NCBI RefSeq assembly: GCF_900106535.1
Contig: NZ_FNOH01000020.1
Coordinates: 1-64,000 of the forward strand
Reading direction: 5' to 3'
Length of the DNA: 64,000 bases
Origin: Myxococcus xanthus
GTDB taxonomy: Bacteria; Myxococcota; Myxococcia; Myxococcales; Myxococcaceae
Below, one piece after another: positions 8,393-20,815 of the stretch (positions within the stretch are counted from its first letter, which is position 1; each line of letters begins with the position of its first letter). Position numbers and translations under genes: made by a program. The notes beneath the pieces were generated by a model that was given only the letters and a program-made list of their open reading frames with translations, searched no databases and had not been told where the DNA came from.

Positions 8393-9906
8393 GGGGTCTC
8401 TCGTTTGAATGCGCGGTTCAACTCTCGGCTGAGCGCCGAGGCGTCGGACATCAGCTTGGGGAGGCACGCGGCGGCGCCCGCACGGAGGGACTCCAGCGCC
8501 GTCTCCATGGTGAGGTGCTCGGCCAGCACGACGAAGGGAGCGCCCTGGGCCAGCGCCTTGCCCAGCTCCAGCGCCTTGCGCCCGTAGGCGGGCGTGAAGT
8601 CCCAGCTCACCACCACGCCCGCGGGCGGCTCCAGCGCGGCCAGCTCCGTCGTCGTCAGGATGCGCGCCTCCAGTCCCACCAGGGACAGGGCGTGGGTGAT
8701 TTGCGCCGCCGCCGCCGGGTTGTCCTCCAGCACGTCCACCCGGCGCATCGCGGGGTTCGTCTCCAGCGGCGCGGGGGCGGGCTTCCGGGCCAGCGTGGAG
8801 CGCAGCAGGGCGCGCACCTCGCGGATGTCGTCGAAGGGCTTGAGCAGGTAGTCCACCACGCCCAGCTCCAGCGCCTGCTGTGTCGTCACCAGCGACGGGT
8901 AGCCCGTCATCAGGATGACGCGCGAGTCCGTGTGCCGCCGCCGCGCCTGCTGCGCCAGCTCCAGGCCGGACATGCCGGGCAGGTTCTTGTCGGTGACGAT
9001 GAGGTCCACCGGCGCCTGTTGCAGCAGGTCCAGGGCCTCCTCGCCGCTTGCCGCTTCGATGATCTCGCACTCCTTGCCCATCAGGTCGCGGAAGACCATG
9101 CGGATGATGATTTCGTCATCCACCACCAGGACCCGGTGCTTCTGCGTGGGCGGCGCGTCCGTCGCGGGGAAGAGCACGCGGAACACGGTGGCCGGGGGCG
9201 GGACGTCGCGAATGACGCCCTGCGGGGCCAGCTCGAGGCGCGCGTGGTGCTCGCGGGCGATGCGCTGGCACACCGACAAGCCCAGTCCGGTGCCTCGATT
9301 GTTGGCGGTGATGTAGGGCTCGAAGATGCGCGCTCGCAGCTCCTCGGGGATGCCCGGACCCCAGTCCGCCACGTAGAGGGCAGGGGAGGGGCCCTCCATC
9401 GTGAGCACCACCTTCACCCGGCCGCGCCCCGCCATGGCGTCGCGCGCGTTGTTGAGCAGGTTCAGGGTGAGCTGTTCAATGAGGCGCGCGTTGCCCTGGA
9501 TGGTGATGTCCTCCGGGGCTTCCACCTCCAGGGAGATGCGCGAGGAGTCCGGGTTGATGCTGAAGTGCTTCGCCGCCGCCCAGATGGGGGCCGCCAGGGA
9601 GAGGCGCTGTTGGGACGCCGGTCGCTCGCTCGACAGGCGGATGAAGTCGGAGACGATCTGCTCCATCCGCTCCACCTGGGCCAGCAGCAGGCGCAGGGGC
9701 CCGGGGGCGGCGCCGTCCTCCGCGAGGAGTTGGGCGTAGGCCTTCACGCCGAGCAGCGGTTGTCGCAGCTCGTGCAGCACCTCCGCCGCCAGCTGAGAGG
9801 TGTGCGCTCCCGCACGTTGCAGCGCCGCCGCCGCTGTTCGCGCGGCCGTCAGGTCCCCTGCCTCCACGGCCTGGAGCAGTTGGGCGAGCGGCACGGGTGT
9901 TTCCAT
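8389..9906 (-). CDS. Cytoplasmic hybrid histidine kinase with two C-terminal receiver domains
   Basis: 505 residues, no transmembrane segment. The order is a short N-terminal helix region; HisKA with the phosphohistidine in VLHELRQPLLG; HATPase_c with N-box LNLLNNARDAM, G1 DWGPGIP and G2 GTGLGLSV; a receiver with DDE, Asp in IVTDKNLPGMSG and Lys in YLLKPFDD; and a second, weaker receiver-like domain with SWDFTPAYG and CLPKLMSD. The input domain is absent, so it probably receives signals through a partner. The start at 9906 (ATG) avoids a 12-residue basic extension. It forms an operon with the downstream lipoprotein (ATGA overlap). Confidence 0.85.
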   Translation of the reverse strand: METPVPLAQLLQAVEAGDLTAARTAAAALQRAGAHTSQLAAEVLHELRQPLLGVKAYAQLLAEDGAAPGPLRLLLAQVERMEQIVSDFIRLSSERPASQQRLSLAAPIWAAAKHFSINPDSSRISLEVEAPEDITIQGNARLIEQLTLNLLNNARDAMAGRGRVKVVLTMEGPSPALYVADWGPGIPEELRARIFEPYITANNRGTGLGLSVCQRIAREHHARLELAPQGVIRDVPPPATVFRVLFPATDAPPTQKHRVLVVDDEIIIRMVFRDLMGKECEIIEAASGEEALDLLQQAPVDLIVTDKNLPGMSGLELAQQARRRHTDSRVILMTGYPSLVTTQQALELGVVDYLLKPFDDIREVRALLRSTLARKPAPAPLETNPAMRRVDVLEDNPAAAAQITHALSLVGLEARILTTTELAALEPPAGVVVSWDFTPAYGRKALELGKALAQGAPFVVLAEHLTMETALESLRAGAAACLPKLMSDASALSRELNRAFKRETP

Positions 9907-9961
9907 GTGACGAGCATGGCGGAGGCAACCGCTTGTACGCAACGCACCTGGAGGGAATCCG

Positions 9962-9990
9962 TTGACCCGGACCGTGCCGGCACGGATGCT
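9962..9990 (+). promoter_or_regulatory. Possible encC promoter with embedded perfect palindrome
   Basis: A TTGACC -35-like box (9962-9967) precedes a perfect 14-base palindrome, CCGTGCCGGCACGG (9972-9985), with a weak -10-like GATGCT at 9985-9990. A palindrome inside the spacer suggests repressor control. The regulator is unknown, and the sequence does not look like a Fur box. Confidence 0.4.
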
Positions 9991-10055
9991 GGCCGCGTTC
10001 TCATCGCACCGTCCGGAAATCCGGATATCGCGACACCGGCCTCGGGAGGGCCTTC

Positions 10056-10448
10056 ATGCCGCAGACCAACCCGTTCCACTCGCTGGTCCCCCGCAAGATG
10101 ACGGACACCGAGCTGGCCCGCTCCATCCGTCTCAACATCGAGGCGGAGCTGGACGCCATCAACCTCTACGCGGCCCATATCGACGCGACGGACAACGAGG
10201 ACGCCAAGGCCATCCTCCAGCACGTCATGGACGAGGAGCGCGAGCACGCCGCCCTCTTCTGGGAGCTCATCGCCCGGTTGGATCCAGAGCAGGCCGCGCA
10301 CGCGAAGGAGGCCGTGGAGAAGTACCGGCTCATTACCTCCGGCGCGTCGCACGAGGCCGTGGAGGCCGTGGGCAAGGAGGGCGCGGCGCCGTCTCCGGCG
10401 GACGTCACCCCGGAGAAGCGCCTCACCGTGGGCAGCCTGCGCCGGTAG
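10056..10448 (+). CDS. encC: Encapsulated ferritin-like protein (EncC-type encapsulin cargo)
   Basis: The 130-residue protein has a two-helix ferritin-like core in which E31, E61 and H64 fit the ferroxidase ligands of the encapsulated ferritin family (IEAELDAINLY and MDEEREHAALF). After a flexible Ala/Pro linker the last eight residues are LTVGSLRR, the cargo-loading peptide that docks to the inner wall of the encapsulin shell. In Myxococcus xanthus the shell EncA packages EncB, EncC and EncD and stores iron against oxidative stress. This gene matches EncC, which is known to be unlinked to encA. GGGAGG precedes the ATG. It is convergent with the GGDEF regulator, with three bases between stops. 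Confidence 0.93.
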   Translation: MPQTNPFHSLVPRKMTDTELARSIRLNIEAELDAINLYAAHIDATDNEDAKAILQHVMDEEREHAALFWELIARLDPEQAAHAKEAVEKYRLITSGASHEAVEAVGKEGAAPSPADVTPEKRLTVGSLRR

Positions 10449-10451
10449 CCG

Positions 10452-11825
10452 TCAGGACGCGGAGTGGGCCTGCCGGCGCTCGGCCGGTGGGGCCTCCAGG
10501 TCCTTCGCCGCCATGTAGACGACGTTCCGCGAGCCCCGCTTGCCGCGGTACATGGCCCGGTCCGACAGGTCCAACAGCGTGGCCTTGTCCTGGGCGTGCT
10601 CGGGGAAGCTGGCCACGCCGATACACGTGGTGAGCTTGAGCGACAGGCCTTCGCGCGCCAGGAAGTTGTGCGTCTCCATGGTGCGTCGGATGCGCTCGGC
10701 CACCTTGAGCGCGCCGCCGGAGTCGGTGTTGCGCAGCACCACCACGTATTCGTCTCCGCCGTAGCGCGCGACGACGTCGTGGTCTCTCACGCAGCCCTTC
10801 ACCACGCGCGCCGCCTCCACCAGCACCTTGGAGCCCACGAGGTGGCCATGGGTATCGTTGATGGACTTGAAGTGGTCCAGGTCCAGGAACAGCAGGCTGA
10901 AGGTGCGCTGTGACTGGAGCGCGTCCTGGACCTCGCGGTCCACCACCAGGTGCAGGTAGCGGGTGTTGAACAGGCGCGTGAGGTCGTCGACGTACGCCAG
11001 GTCCTCCACCGCGGCGAAGCGGCCGAGGTTGCGCAGCGCGAGCGCCCAGTTGCGAACCAGGAAGCTGGCCGTCTCGCCCGCCCACTCCGCGCCCGTGCCG
11101 CCGAAGAAGAGCACCGCGTGTCCCAGCACGGCGTCACCCTCCAGCGCGGGGAAGGAGATTGCGCGAGGAAAGGGCGCGTCCATGCCGTCCAGCTCGCGCG
11201 GACCGCGTTCGTTCGTCAGGCGTTCGATGAGCTCGGCGATGAGCGGCTCTTCCAGCGCGGTGGACAGGCCGCTGGTGCCGTGGCGCCGCAGCGCGAAGGC
11301 AGAGTCGCGCTCCAGCAGGACCACGGCGCTGGCGGAGGCCATGCTCTGCAGCGCGCTGGCGGTGGCCGAGGCCAGCTTCTCGCGGTCCAGGGTGGTGGCG
11401 ATGCGTTGCCCCGCCTCCAACATGGCCACATGGCGGCGCAGCGACGCGTTCTCCTGCATCAGGTCGCGCGTGGTGAGCGCTCGGCGCACGGCGTGCTGCA
11501 GGGCCTCCGGGGCCACCGGCTTGACGAGGTACTCCGCGGCGCCGCTCTTGATGGCGCGCACGGCGGGGTCCACCTTCTCCAGGCCAGTGATGACCACCAC
11601 CTCCACGCCCGGGTGATGTTCCCGCACGTGCCGCAGGACCTCCATGCCGTCACCACCGGGGAGGATGAGGTCCGTCACCACCGCGTCGAAACGGTCGCCT
11701 GCGAGTGCTTCCTTTGCCTCTTGTAGCGTGCCCACCGCCGTGACGGCGTGTCCCACGGCGGTGAGGTAGTCGCCGTACAGGGTGCGGGCGATCTTTTCGT
11801 CGTCGACGAGGAGGATTCGCGCCAT
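10452..11825 (-). CDS. Response regulator with GAF-like middle and GGDEF diguanylate cyclase domain
   Basis: 457 residues. The N-terminal receiver has DDE at residues 8-10, phosphoacceptor D52 in VVTDLILPGGDG and Lys in YLVKPVAP. A coiled/GAF-like region spans about 130-290. The C-terminal GGDEF domain (about 295-450) has the active site RYGGDEYVVV, a GGDEY variant that keeps the metal and catalytic acids. It also has an inhibitory I-site, RDHD, five residues before it, so it is probably an active, product-inhibited maker of cyclic di-GMP. The start at 11825 gives the standard MARILLVDDE. It is divergent from the CheW-like/romR pair, whose start is about 50 bases away. Confidence 0.88.
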   Translation of the reverse strand: MARILLVDDEKIARTLYGDYLTAVGHAVTAVGTLQEAKEALAGDRFDAVVTDLILPGGDGMEVLRHVREHHPGVEVVVITGLEKVDPAVRAIKSGAAEYLVKPVAPEALQHAVRRALTTRDLMQENASLRRHVAMLEAGQRIATTLDREKLASATASALQSMASASAVVLLERDSAFALRRHGTSGLSTALEEPLIAELIERLTNERGPRELDGMDAPFPRAISFPALEGDAVLGHAVLFFGGTGAEWAGETASFLVRNWALALRNLGRFAAVEDLAYVDDLTRLFNTRYLHLVVDREVQDALQSQRTFSLLFLDLDHFKSINDTHGHLVGSKVLVEAARVVKGCVRDHDVVARYGGDEYVVVLRNTDSGGALKVAERIRRTMETHNFLAREGLSLKLTTCIGVASFPEHAQDKATLLDLSDRAMYRGKRGSRNVVYMAAKDLEAPPAERRQAHSAS

Positions 11826-11875
11826 CTCCCATCGGCTTAGCACCAACCGATGGAAGGCTGCTAGGGTCGGCCCCC

Positions 11876-12691
11876 GTGTCCCCCTTCGAAAGCGGCCGTC
11901 GGCTCTGCCTTCTCGTTGAGGCCGGGGAAACCCGTTACGCCGTGGAAGCGACGTCTGTCATGGAAGTAGCGATGCCGGGCGCCAACGGCAGCAGCCTGCG
12001 GGGTGTGCTGGAGGTGAAGGACCTCTGCGCGCTGCTGGGCGGGCCGCCCGAGGAAGGCCCGGGCATGGTGGTGGTGCTCGACGTGAGTCCCACCCTGGCG
12101 GTGCGCGTGCGCTCCGTGGTGGAGGTGGCGGACGTGGCCCGCGCGCCGTTCTTCCTGCTGCCACCGGGATTGGCGGACTCGCTGGCTCCGCTGAGCCGGG
12201 GCGCCGTGCTGCACAAGTCGCGGCTGTACCTGGAGCTCATCGCGGAGGCGCTGCCGCACCGGGTGGGGTCGATGTCGCCGGCGGTTGCCGCCCGGCCCGT
12301 GCACTGGGCGGAGGCGGCTCCGGACCGCGCGCTCGTCTTCGAGTCTCAGAGTCGATTGTTCGGAGTCCCCCTGGGTCTGGTGTCGCAGGTCATCAGCCGG
12401 GGAGAGGCCTTCTGCGTCCTGCCCGTGCCGAGTGGACCGGTGGCTGGTATTTTTCCGCATGATCAGGTGCTGTGGCCCGTCTGCTCGGTCCCCGCGTTGC
12501 TGGGGGAAGCGCCCGTGCCGGAATCCTTCATCGTCCTCACGGAACTGGCCGGGCGGAACGTGGGGCTGACGGCCACGCGGGTGCTCGGCGTCATGCAACG
12601 ATTCGAGCCGGACGACACCGCGGGGAGCTTCCGTGCTCCCGGGTTGAGCGAGCCTGTGGCGTTCCTGGACCTGCAACGCATGTTTTCTTGA
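11876..12691 (+). CDS. Double CheW-like domain protein upstream of romR
   Basis: 271 residues with two tandem CheW-like halves, each a beta-rich SH3-type fold beginning with a pattern such as CLLVEAGETRYAVEATSVME (residues 11-30) and ALVFESQSRLFGVPLGLVSQ (about 154-173). CheW adaptors couple receptors to CheA kinases; a free-standing double-CheW protein may be a scaffold. GTG at 11876 is the likely start, with AGGG upstream. It lies 116 bases before romR in the same direction, so a link to the Frz/polarity system is attractive but inferred. The CheW assignment rests on pattern and fold expectation and is moderate. Confidence 0.65.
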   Translation: MSPFESGRRLCLLVEAGETRYAVEATSVMEVAMPGANGSSLRGVLEVKDLCALLGGPPEEGPGMVVVLDVSPTLAVRVRSVVEVADVARAPFFLLPPGLADSLAPLSRGAVLHKSRLYLELIAEALPHRVGSMSPAVAARPVHWAEAAPDRALVFESQSRLFGVPLGLVSQVISRGEAFCVLPVPSGPVAGIFPHDQVLWPVCSVPALLGEAPVPESFIVLTELAGRNVGLTATRVLGVMQRFEPDDTAGSFRAPGLSEPVAFLDLQRMFS

Positions 12692-12807
12692 TCGTCCCAG
12701 AGGGCAACTCGTAAGCTGCCCCGCTTGTCAGACTGCCGCGAGTCAACCCTCGCGGCGGGAATCACCAACGAATTCAGGGGAGTGGATGCTCCCCGAGGCC
12801 CGAACCG

Positions 12808-14070
12808 ATGCCCAAGAATCTGCTGGTCGCCGATGACTCGCTCACCATCCGCAAGGTGATCGGGATGATCTTCGCGACCGAGGACTTTCAGGTGACCGCG
12901 GTGGACAACGGGCTGGACGCCATCTCCCGCACCCGCGAGCTGCGTCCGGACGTCGTCCTCGCGGACGTCATGATGCCGGGCAAGAGCGGCTATGAGGTCT
13001 GCGAAGCGCTGAAGAACGACCCGGCCACCCAGGGCATCCCGGTGGTGCTGCTGGCCGGCACGTTCGAAGCGTTCGACGAGAATCGCGCTCGCGCCGCCCG
13101 CGCTGATGACCACGTCACCAAGCCCTTCGAGAGCCAGGTGCTGCTCGACAAGGTGAAGGCGCTGGTCGGCCAGAAGTCCAACACGATGCCCGCGTCGGCC
13201 GCCACGCAGGTGCGCCACGCGGCTCCTCAGCCCGCCGCGGCGCCCGCGCCCGTTGCCGCCGCTGCTCCGCCGGGGGCCCGTCCCGCGCCTCCGCCGGGGG
13301 CTCGTCCGGGTGTTCCTCCAGGGCCGGGCGTGCCGCGTCCGCCGGGCGCGGGTGTGCCGCCGCCGGGCGCGCGTCCTCCGGGACCTGGGATGCCGCCAGG
13401 CATGGCGCGTCCTCCGGGGCCGGGAATGCCGCCGCCGGGTGCGCCGGGCGCGCCGCGTCCTCCGGGACCTGGGATGCCGCCGGGCATGGCGCGTCCTCCG
13501 GGGCCGGGCGTGCCTCCGGGCGCGCGTCCTCCGGGGCCTGGGATGCCGCCGGGCGCCCGTCCGGGTGTGCCGCCTCCGCCGGGTGGTCCCGCGCCGGGCC
13601 TTCCGCCGCGTCCGGGAATGCCGCCGGGCGCCGTGGCGCGTCCGGGCGTGCCGCCTCCGCCGGGTGGTCCCGCGCCGGGTGGCTTCGCGCGTCCGCCGGT
13701 TGGCGCGCCGCAGCCTCCTCCTGGAGCGGCGCCGCAGCCCGCCGCGCGGGGCAGGGATCCGTTCGGGTTGGGGGCGCCCGCGCCCGCCGCGGCCCAGCCG
13801 TCCATCAGCATCGAGGACTCGCTGCCCGACCAGGGTGACGCGGAGGAGATCTCGCTGGACATCGCCACCCCCGCGCCCGTCGCGGCCAGGCCGGCGAGCG
13901 CCCGTGCGCCTGCCGCGGATGGGGGCGAGGCCCTGCTGCGCGAGGCGCTTTCGAAGGCTTCCCGCGAGGTCATCGAGAAGATTGCCTGGGAGGTGGTACC
14001 GCAGTTGGCGGAGACCATCATCCGTGAGGAGCTCGAGCGGCTCATCAAGGACCGAGAGACCCAGCACTGA
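12808..14070 (+). CDS. romR: RomR, polarity response regulator for motility
   Basis: 420 residues, the length reported for RomR of Myxococcus xanthus. The receiver domain (1-118) has DD at 9-10, phosphoacceptor D53 in LADVMMPGKSG and Lys in HVTKPFES. A proline/glycine-rich linker of about 220 residues (PPGxPPG repeats, about 145-330) follows, then a conserved C-terminal acidic helical region (about 355-420, EALLREALSKASREVIEKI). RomR localises bipolarly, with RomX acts as the MglA nucleotide exchange factor, and sets front-rear polarity for both gliding and type IV pilus motility; both the C-terminal part and the linker are reported to help polar targeting. A terminator hairpin follows. Confidence 0.95.
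   Translation: MPKNLLVADDSLTIRKVIGMIFATEDFQVTAVDNGLDAISRTRELRPDVVLADVMMPGKSGYEVCEALKNDPATQGIPVVLLAGTFEAFDENRARAARADDHVTKPFESQVLLDKVKALVGQKSNTMPASAATQVRHAAPQPAAAPAPVAAAAPPGARPAPPPGARPGVPPGPGVPRPPGAGVPPPGARPPGPGMPPGMARPPGPGMPPPGAPGAPRPPGPGMPPGMARPPGPGVPPGARPPGPGMPPGARPGVPPPPGGPAPGLPPRPGMPPGAVARPGVPPPPGGPAPGGFARPPVGAPQPPPGAAPQPAARGRDPFGLGAPAPAAAQPSISIEDSLPDQGDAEEISLDIATPAPVAARPASARAPAADGGEALLREALSKASREVIEKIAWEVVPQLAETIIREELERLIKDRETQH
13240..13760 (+). repeat. Pro/Gly-rich coding repeat within romR
   Basis: Imperfect short units encoding PPGARPPGPGMPPG and variants are tandemly repeated. At DNA level CGTCCTCCGGG and GGGATGCCGCC recur many times, so length variation between strains by slippage is plausible. 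In the protein this is the disordered linker between the receiver and the C-terminal helix. Confidence 0.8.
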
Positions 14071-14100
14071 GGCGCCTGGCGCCGTAACCTCCTGACCTTT

Positions 14101-14130
14101 GCCGGCCCCGGTCTCCGGGGCCGGCCGTTT
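14101..14130 (+). terminator. Intrinsic terminator after romR
   Basis: GCCGGCCCC (14101-14109), a seven-base loop and GGGGCCGGC (14117-14125) are followed by GTTTTC. The stem is nine perfect G/C-rich pairs with a short T-run. It ends only a few bases before the valS ATG, so valS must be translated from read-through transcripts or a promoter overlapping romR's end. Confidence 0.8.
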
Positions 14131-14133
14131 TCA

Positions 14134-18054
<3,921 letters not shown>

Positions 18055-18065
18055 CAGGAGGAGAC

Positions 18066-18950
18066 GTGCAGCAGCAGGATTACCTCGACCGGCTCATCGC
18101 GCTCGCACTCGATGAGGACCTGGGGGCGGCGGGTGACGTCACCTCGCAGGCCCTCATCCCTCCTGACTACGAGGGCAGCGCGGAACTGGTCGCCAAGGAG
18201 CAGTTGGTGCTCGCGGGACTGGATGCCTTCGTCCGTGTCTTCAAGACGGTCGACCCGAACGTCGAGGTGGAGCTGTTGCGCCGCGACGGTCAGGAGATCA
18301 AACCGAAGATGGTCGCCGCGCGGTGTCACGGACGGATGCGCTCGCTGCTCGCGGCGGAGCGCACCGCGCTCAACATCGTGCAGCGGGCCGCGGGCATCGC
18401 GACGCTGGCGCAGCAGGCCGTCACGTCCGTGCGTGGCTCCAATCTGCGCGTCCTGGACACGCGGAAGACGCCGCCGGGAATGCGCACGGTGGCCAAGGAG
18501 GCCGTCCGCATGGGCGGTGCCTCCAACCACCGCTTCGGCCTCTTCGACGGCGTCCTCATCAAGGACAACCACATCGCCGCCGTGGGTGGTTCCATCGCGG
18601 AGGCGCTGCGCCGCGCGAAGCTCAACGGGCCTCGGCTGACGAAGGTCGAAATCGAGGTCACCAACCTCAAGCAGCTTGCGGAGGCCATCGAGCACGGCGC
18701 CGACGTGGTGATGCTCGACAACATGGACGACGCGCAGATTCGCGAGGCCGTGAAGCTGGCGGCGGGCCGCGTGCCGCTCGAGGTGTCGGGCGGCGTCACG
18801 CTGGACCGGCTGCCTCGGTTGGCGAAGCTGGGCATCGACTTCGTGTCCATGGGCGCGCTGACGCACTCCGCGCGGGCCATGGACCTGTCGCTGGAAATCA
18901 CCGCCGCGGCGAAGCGGCCCGCGCGCAGCAAGCAGCCGAAGCCGGCGTAG
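18066..18950 (+). CDS. nadC: Nicotinate-nucleotide pyrophosphorylase (carboxylating), quinolinate phosphoribosyltransferase
   Basis: 294 residues, normal for NadC. It converts quinolinate and PRPP to nicotinate mononucleotide, CO2 and pyrophosphate in de novo NAD synthesis. Family motifs include EDLGAAGDVTSQAL near the N-terminus, AERTALNIVQRAAGIATLA, DTRKTPPGMR, GGASNHRFGLFDGVLIKDNH, and the barrel strands VEIEVTNL, VVMLDNM and LEVSGGVTLD. GTG at 18066 follows AGGAGGA. It sits 11 bases after valS, in the same operon. A perfect hairpin ends the unit. Confidence 0.96.
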   Translation: MQQQDYLDRLIALALDEDLGAAGDVTSQALIPPDYEGSAELVAKEQLVLAGLDAFVRVFKTVDPNVEVELLRRDGQEIKPKMVAARCHGRMRSLLAAERTALNIVQRAAGIATLAQQAVTSVRGSNLRVLDTRKTPPGMRTVAKEAVRMGGASNHRFGLFDGVLIKDNHIAAVGGSIAEALRRAKLNGPRLTKVEIEVTNLKQLAEAIEHGADVVMLDNMDDAQIREAVKLAAGRVPLEVSGGVTLDRLPRLAKLGIDFVSMGALTHSARAMDLSLEITAAAKRPARSKQPKPA

Positions 18951-18956
18951 CGCGCG

Positions 18957-18993
18957 GACACGGAGGCGCTCCTAGCTCCAGCGCCTCCGTGTC
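18957..18993 (+). terminator. Hairpin terminator between nadC and the convergent phosphatase gene
   Basis: GACACGGAGGCGCT (18957-18970) and AGCGCCTCCGTGTC (18980-18993) are perfect 14-base complements around a nine-base loop. There is no T-tract on either side. It is the only strong structure between the two convergent genes. Confidence 0.75.
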
Positions 18994-19103
18994 GAAGGGC
19001 GTCCCGGCATCCCGCCTGGACGCGCGGAGCCTGTCCTTCACGGAACGCGGACCGGAGCGGACGGCGCCGTCAGAGCGCGTGTCCGCCACGCTGACGCGTT
19101 CGC

Positions 19104-20717
19104 TCACTTGCCCGTGAGGACCTCCGCGCGGGGCTTGCCCTCCGCCGAAGCGGGCATGCCCATCTCCATCAGCGCCGACAGGGTGGGGGCGAAGTCCACG
19201 GGGTCGATCTCCTCCAGGTACATGCCCGGCTTCACGCCCTTGCCCGCGAAGACGACGGGCACTTGTGAATCATAGGAATGCGGCGTGCCGTGGCTGGTGC
19301 CGGTGGGGATGTAGTGGAGCATGTGGAAGGGCCGGAGCATGAAGAGCACGTCGCCGCTGCGCCCGGGGTAGTAGCTCTTGCGCATGAGCGTCAGGTAGCC
19401 CTCGGTGTCCGGCGCGGTGAACAGGTCGTCATTAGCCACAGCCGTGATGACCGACGGGTGCTTCGCCAGCCACGCCGCCGCCGCGCGCCGCACCGCCGCG
19501 TCCACTGAGCCCCCCTGGTGCGTCTTGCCGCCCAGGTACACGTCCAGCTGTTCGAGCGTGGCCGTCACGTCGCCGCCGAACTGCTGACGCAGCGCCTGCG
19601 TCAGGCTCTCCGCCAGCTCCTTCGAGCTCACGCGCCTCGCGGCGAGCCCCTTGGCGGCCCACTGCTCCGGCATCGCCGCGCCGCCGTGGTCCGCAGACAG
19701 CGCGATGACCAGGTTGCCGCGTCCTCCCGCGGCGCGCTCGGCCGCGGCGATGAGGTTGCCCATCGCCTTGTCCAGCCGCAGCAGCGTGTCCTGCATCTCC
19801 CACGAGTAGGGCCCGTACTCATGGAACACCAGGTCCGTGCTGCTGAAGCTCACGGCCAGCAGATCGGGCACGTCGTCCTGGCCCAGTCCCTCGCCGGCGA
19901 TGGCCGCCTTGGCCGCCTCCACCAGCAGGTCATGCGAGTCCGGTGAGAGGGCGAACGCCTGGTAGAAGGCAGGGCCCGGCGACGGCAGCCCGCCGTCCAG
20001 CGGGTGGGGGAAGGTGAGGCCCAGGCCGTAGACGTCTGCCTCAGCGAGGCCTTCGTCCTCGCCCACGTACTCCGCGGCCGGCCGCATCAGCTCCCACTTC
20101 TTGCCGAAGGACGCCTCCGGCAGCTTCCGCGCGTTCAGCGCCTTCAGCCACGCCGGGAACTCCTTCGTGTACCAGGTGCCGGTGACGAACTTCCCCTCGC
20201 CCTTGTCGAACCACCACGCCTGTCCCGCACGCCCGGCCAGGGCGATGGCCGCGTGGGGTTTGATGGACAACGCCACCGCCTTGCCACGCTCCTGCGTCGT
20301 CACGCGCAGCCGGTCCGCCAGCGTCTCCACCATGAGGTGGGCGGGGCCGGAGTCCTGGCCCGGCTTCAGCGGCACCTCCAGCACCGGATGGGCCGCGTCC
20401 GCGAAGGCCATCACGCGCTTCATCGTCGAGCGGTCCACCCACCGGTTGTCCACGATGCCGTGCCGCCAGGGGTTGGCGCCCGTGGAGAGGGTGGCGTGGC
20501 CGGGCGCGGTGCGGCATTCGGCGTAGCCGTAGCGCGCATAAGGAAAGTACGCGCCCTGGTTGAGGAGCTGGTGCAGGCCGCCCTTCAGGCGCGGACGGTT
20601 GCGTAGCAACACGTCGCTGCCGAGCGCGTCCACGCTGATGACGAGCGTCAGCCTGGGAGGTCGGGCAAAAGCGGGCAGGGTGGCCAGCGCCACGGCGAGG
20701 GAAAGTGCGCGAATCAT
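19104..20717 (-). CDS. Secreted alkaline phosphatase-superfamily hydrolase (PafA-like)
   Basis: 537 residues with a Sec signal peptide (MIRALSLAVALATLPAFA). The alkaline phosphatase-superfamily metal site is visible: VISVDALGSDVL near the mature N-terminus, a Thr nucleophile in CRTAPGHATLSTG, FSSTDLVFHEYGP, ALSADHGGAAMP, and a final His in GTSHGTPHSYDSQVPVVF. A Thr nucleophile and this order resemble the phosphate-irrepressible PafA class, exported to the periplasm or secreted, which release phosphate from monoesters. The start at 20717 is chosen for the signal peptide. The gene is convergent with nadC and divergent from the thioesterase gene. Confidence 0.88.
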   Translation of the reverse strand: MIRALSLAVALATLPAFARPPRLTLVISVDALGSDVLLRNRPRLKGGLHQLLNQGAYFPYARYGYAECRTAPGHATLSTGANPWRHGIVDNRWVDRSTMKRVMAFADAAHPVLEVPLKPGQDSGPAHLMVETLADRLRVTTQERGKAVALSIKPHAAIALAGRAGQAWWFDKGEGKFVTGTWYTKEFPAWLKALNARKLPEASFGKKWELMRPAAEYVGEDEGLAEADVYGLGLTFPHPLDGGLPSPGPAFYQAFALSPDSHDLLVEAAKAAIAGEGLGQDDVPDLLAVSFSSTDLVFHEYGPYSWEMQDTLLRLDKAMGNLIAAAERAAGGRGNLVIALSADHGGAAMPEQWAAKGLAARRVSSKELAESLTQALRQQFGGDVTATLEQLDVYLGGKTHQGGSVDAAVRRAAAAWLAKHPSVITAVANDDLFTAPDTEGYLTLMRKSYYPGRSGDVLFMLRPFHMLHYIPTGTSHGTPHSYDSQVPVVFAGKGVKPGMYLEEIDPVDFAPTLSALMEMGMPASAEGKPRAEVLTGK

Positions 20718-20815
20718 TGGGATGAGAACCATCTCCGCCGGGATGGTGAGAAGCAACCAACAACGCGTGTCACTGCTTGGACGCCGCACATCGCGCTGTT
20801 AGGGTCGCTCGATTC

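Noticed and set aside
13240..13760. Separate repeat element or minisatellite outside a gene
   Set aside because: The repeats are the in-frame proline-rich linker of RomR, known for the family.
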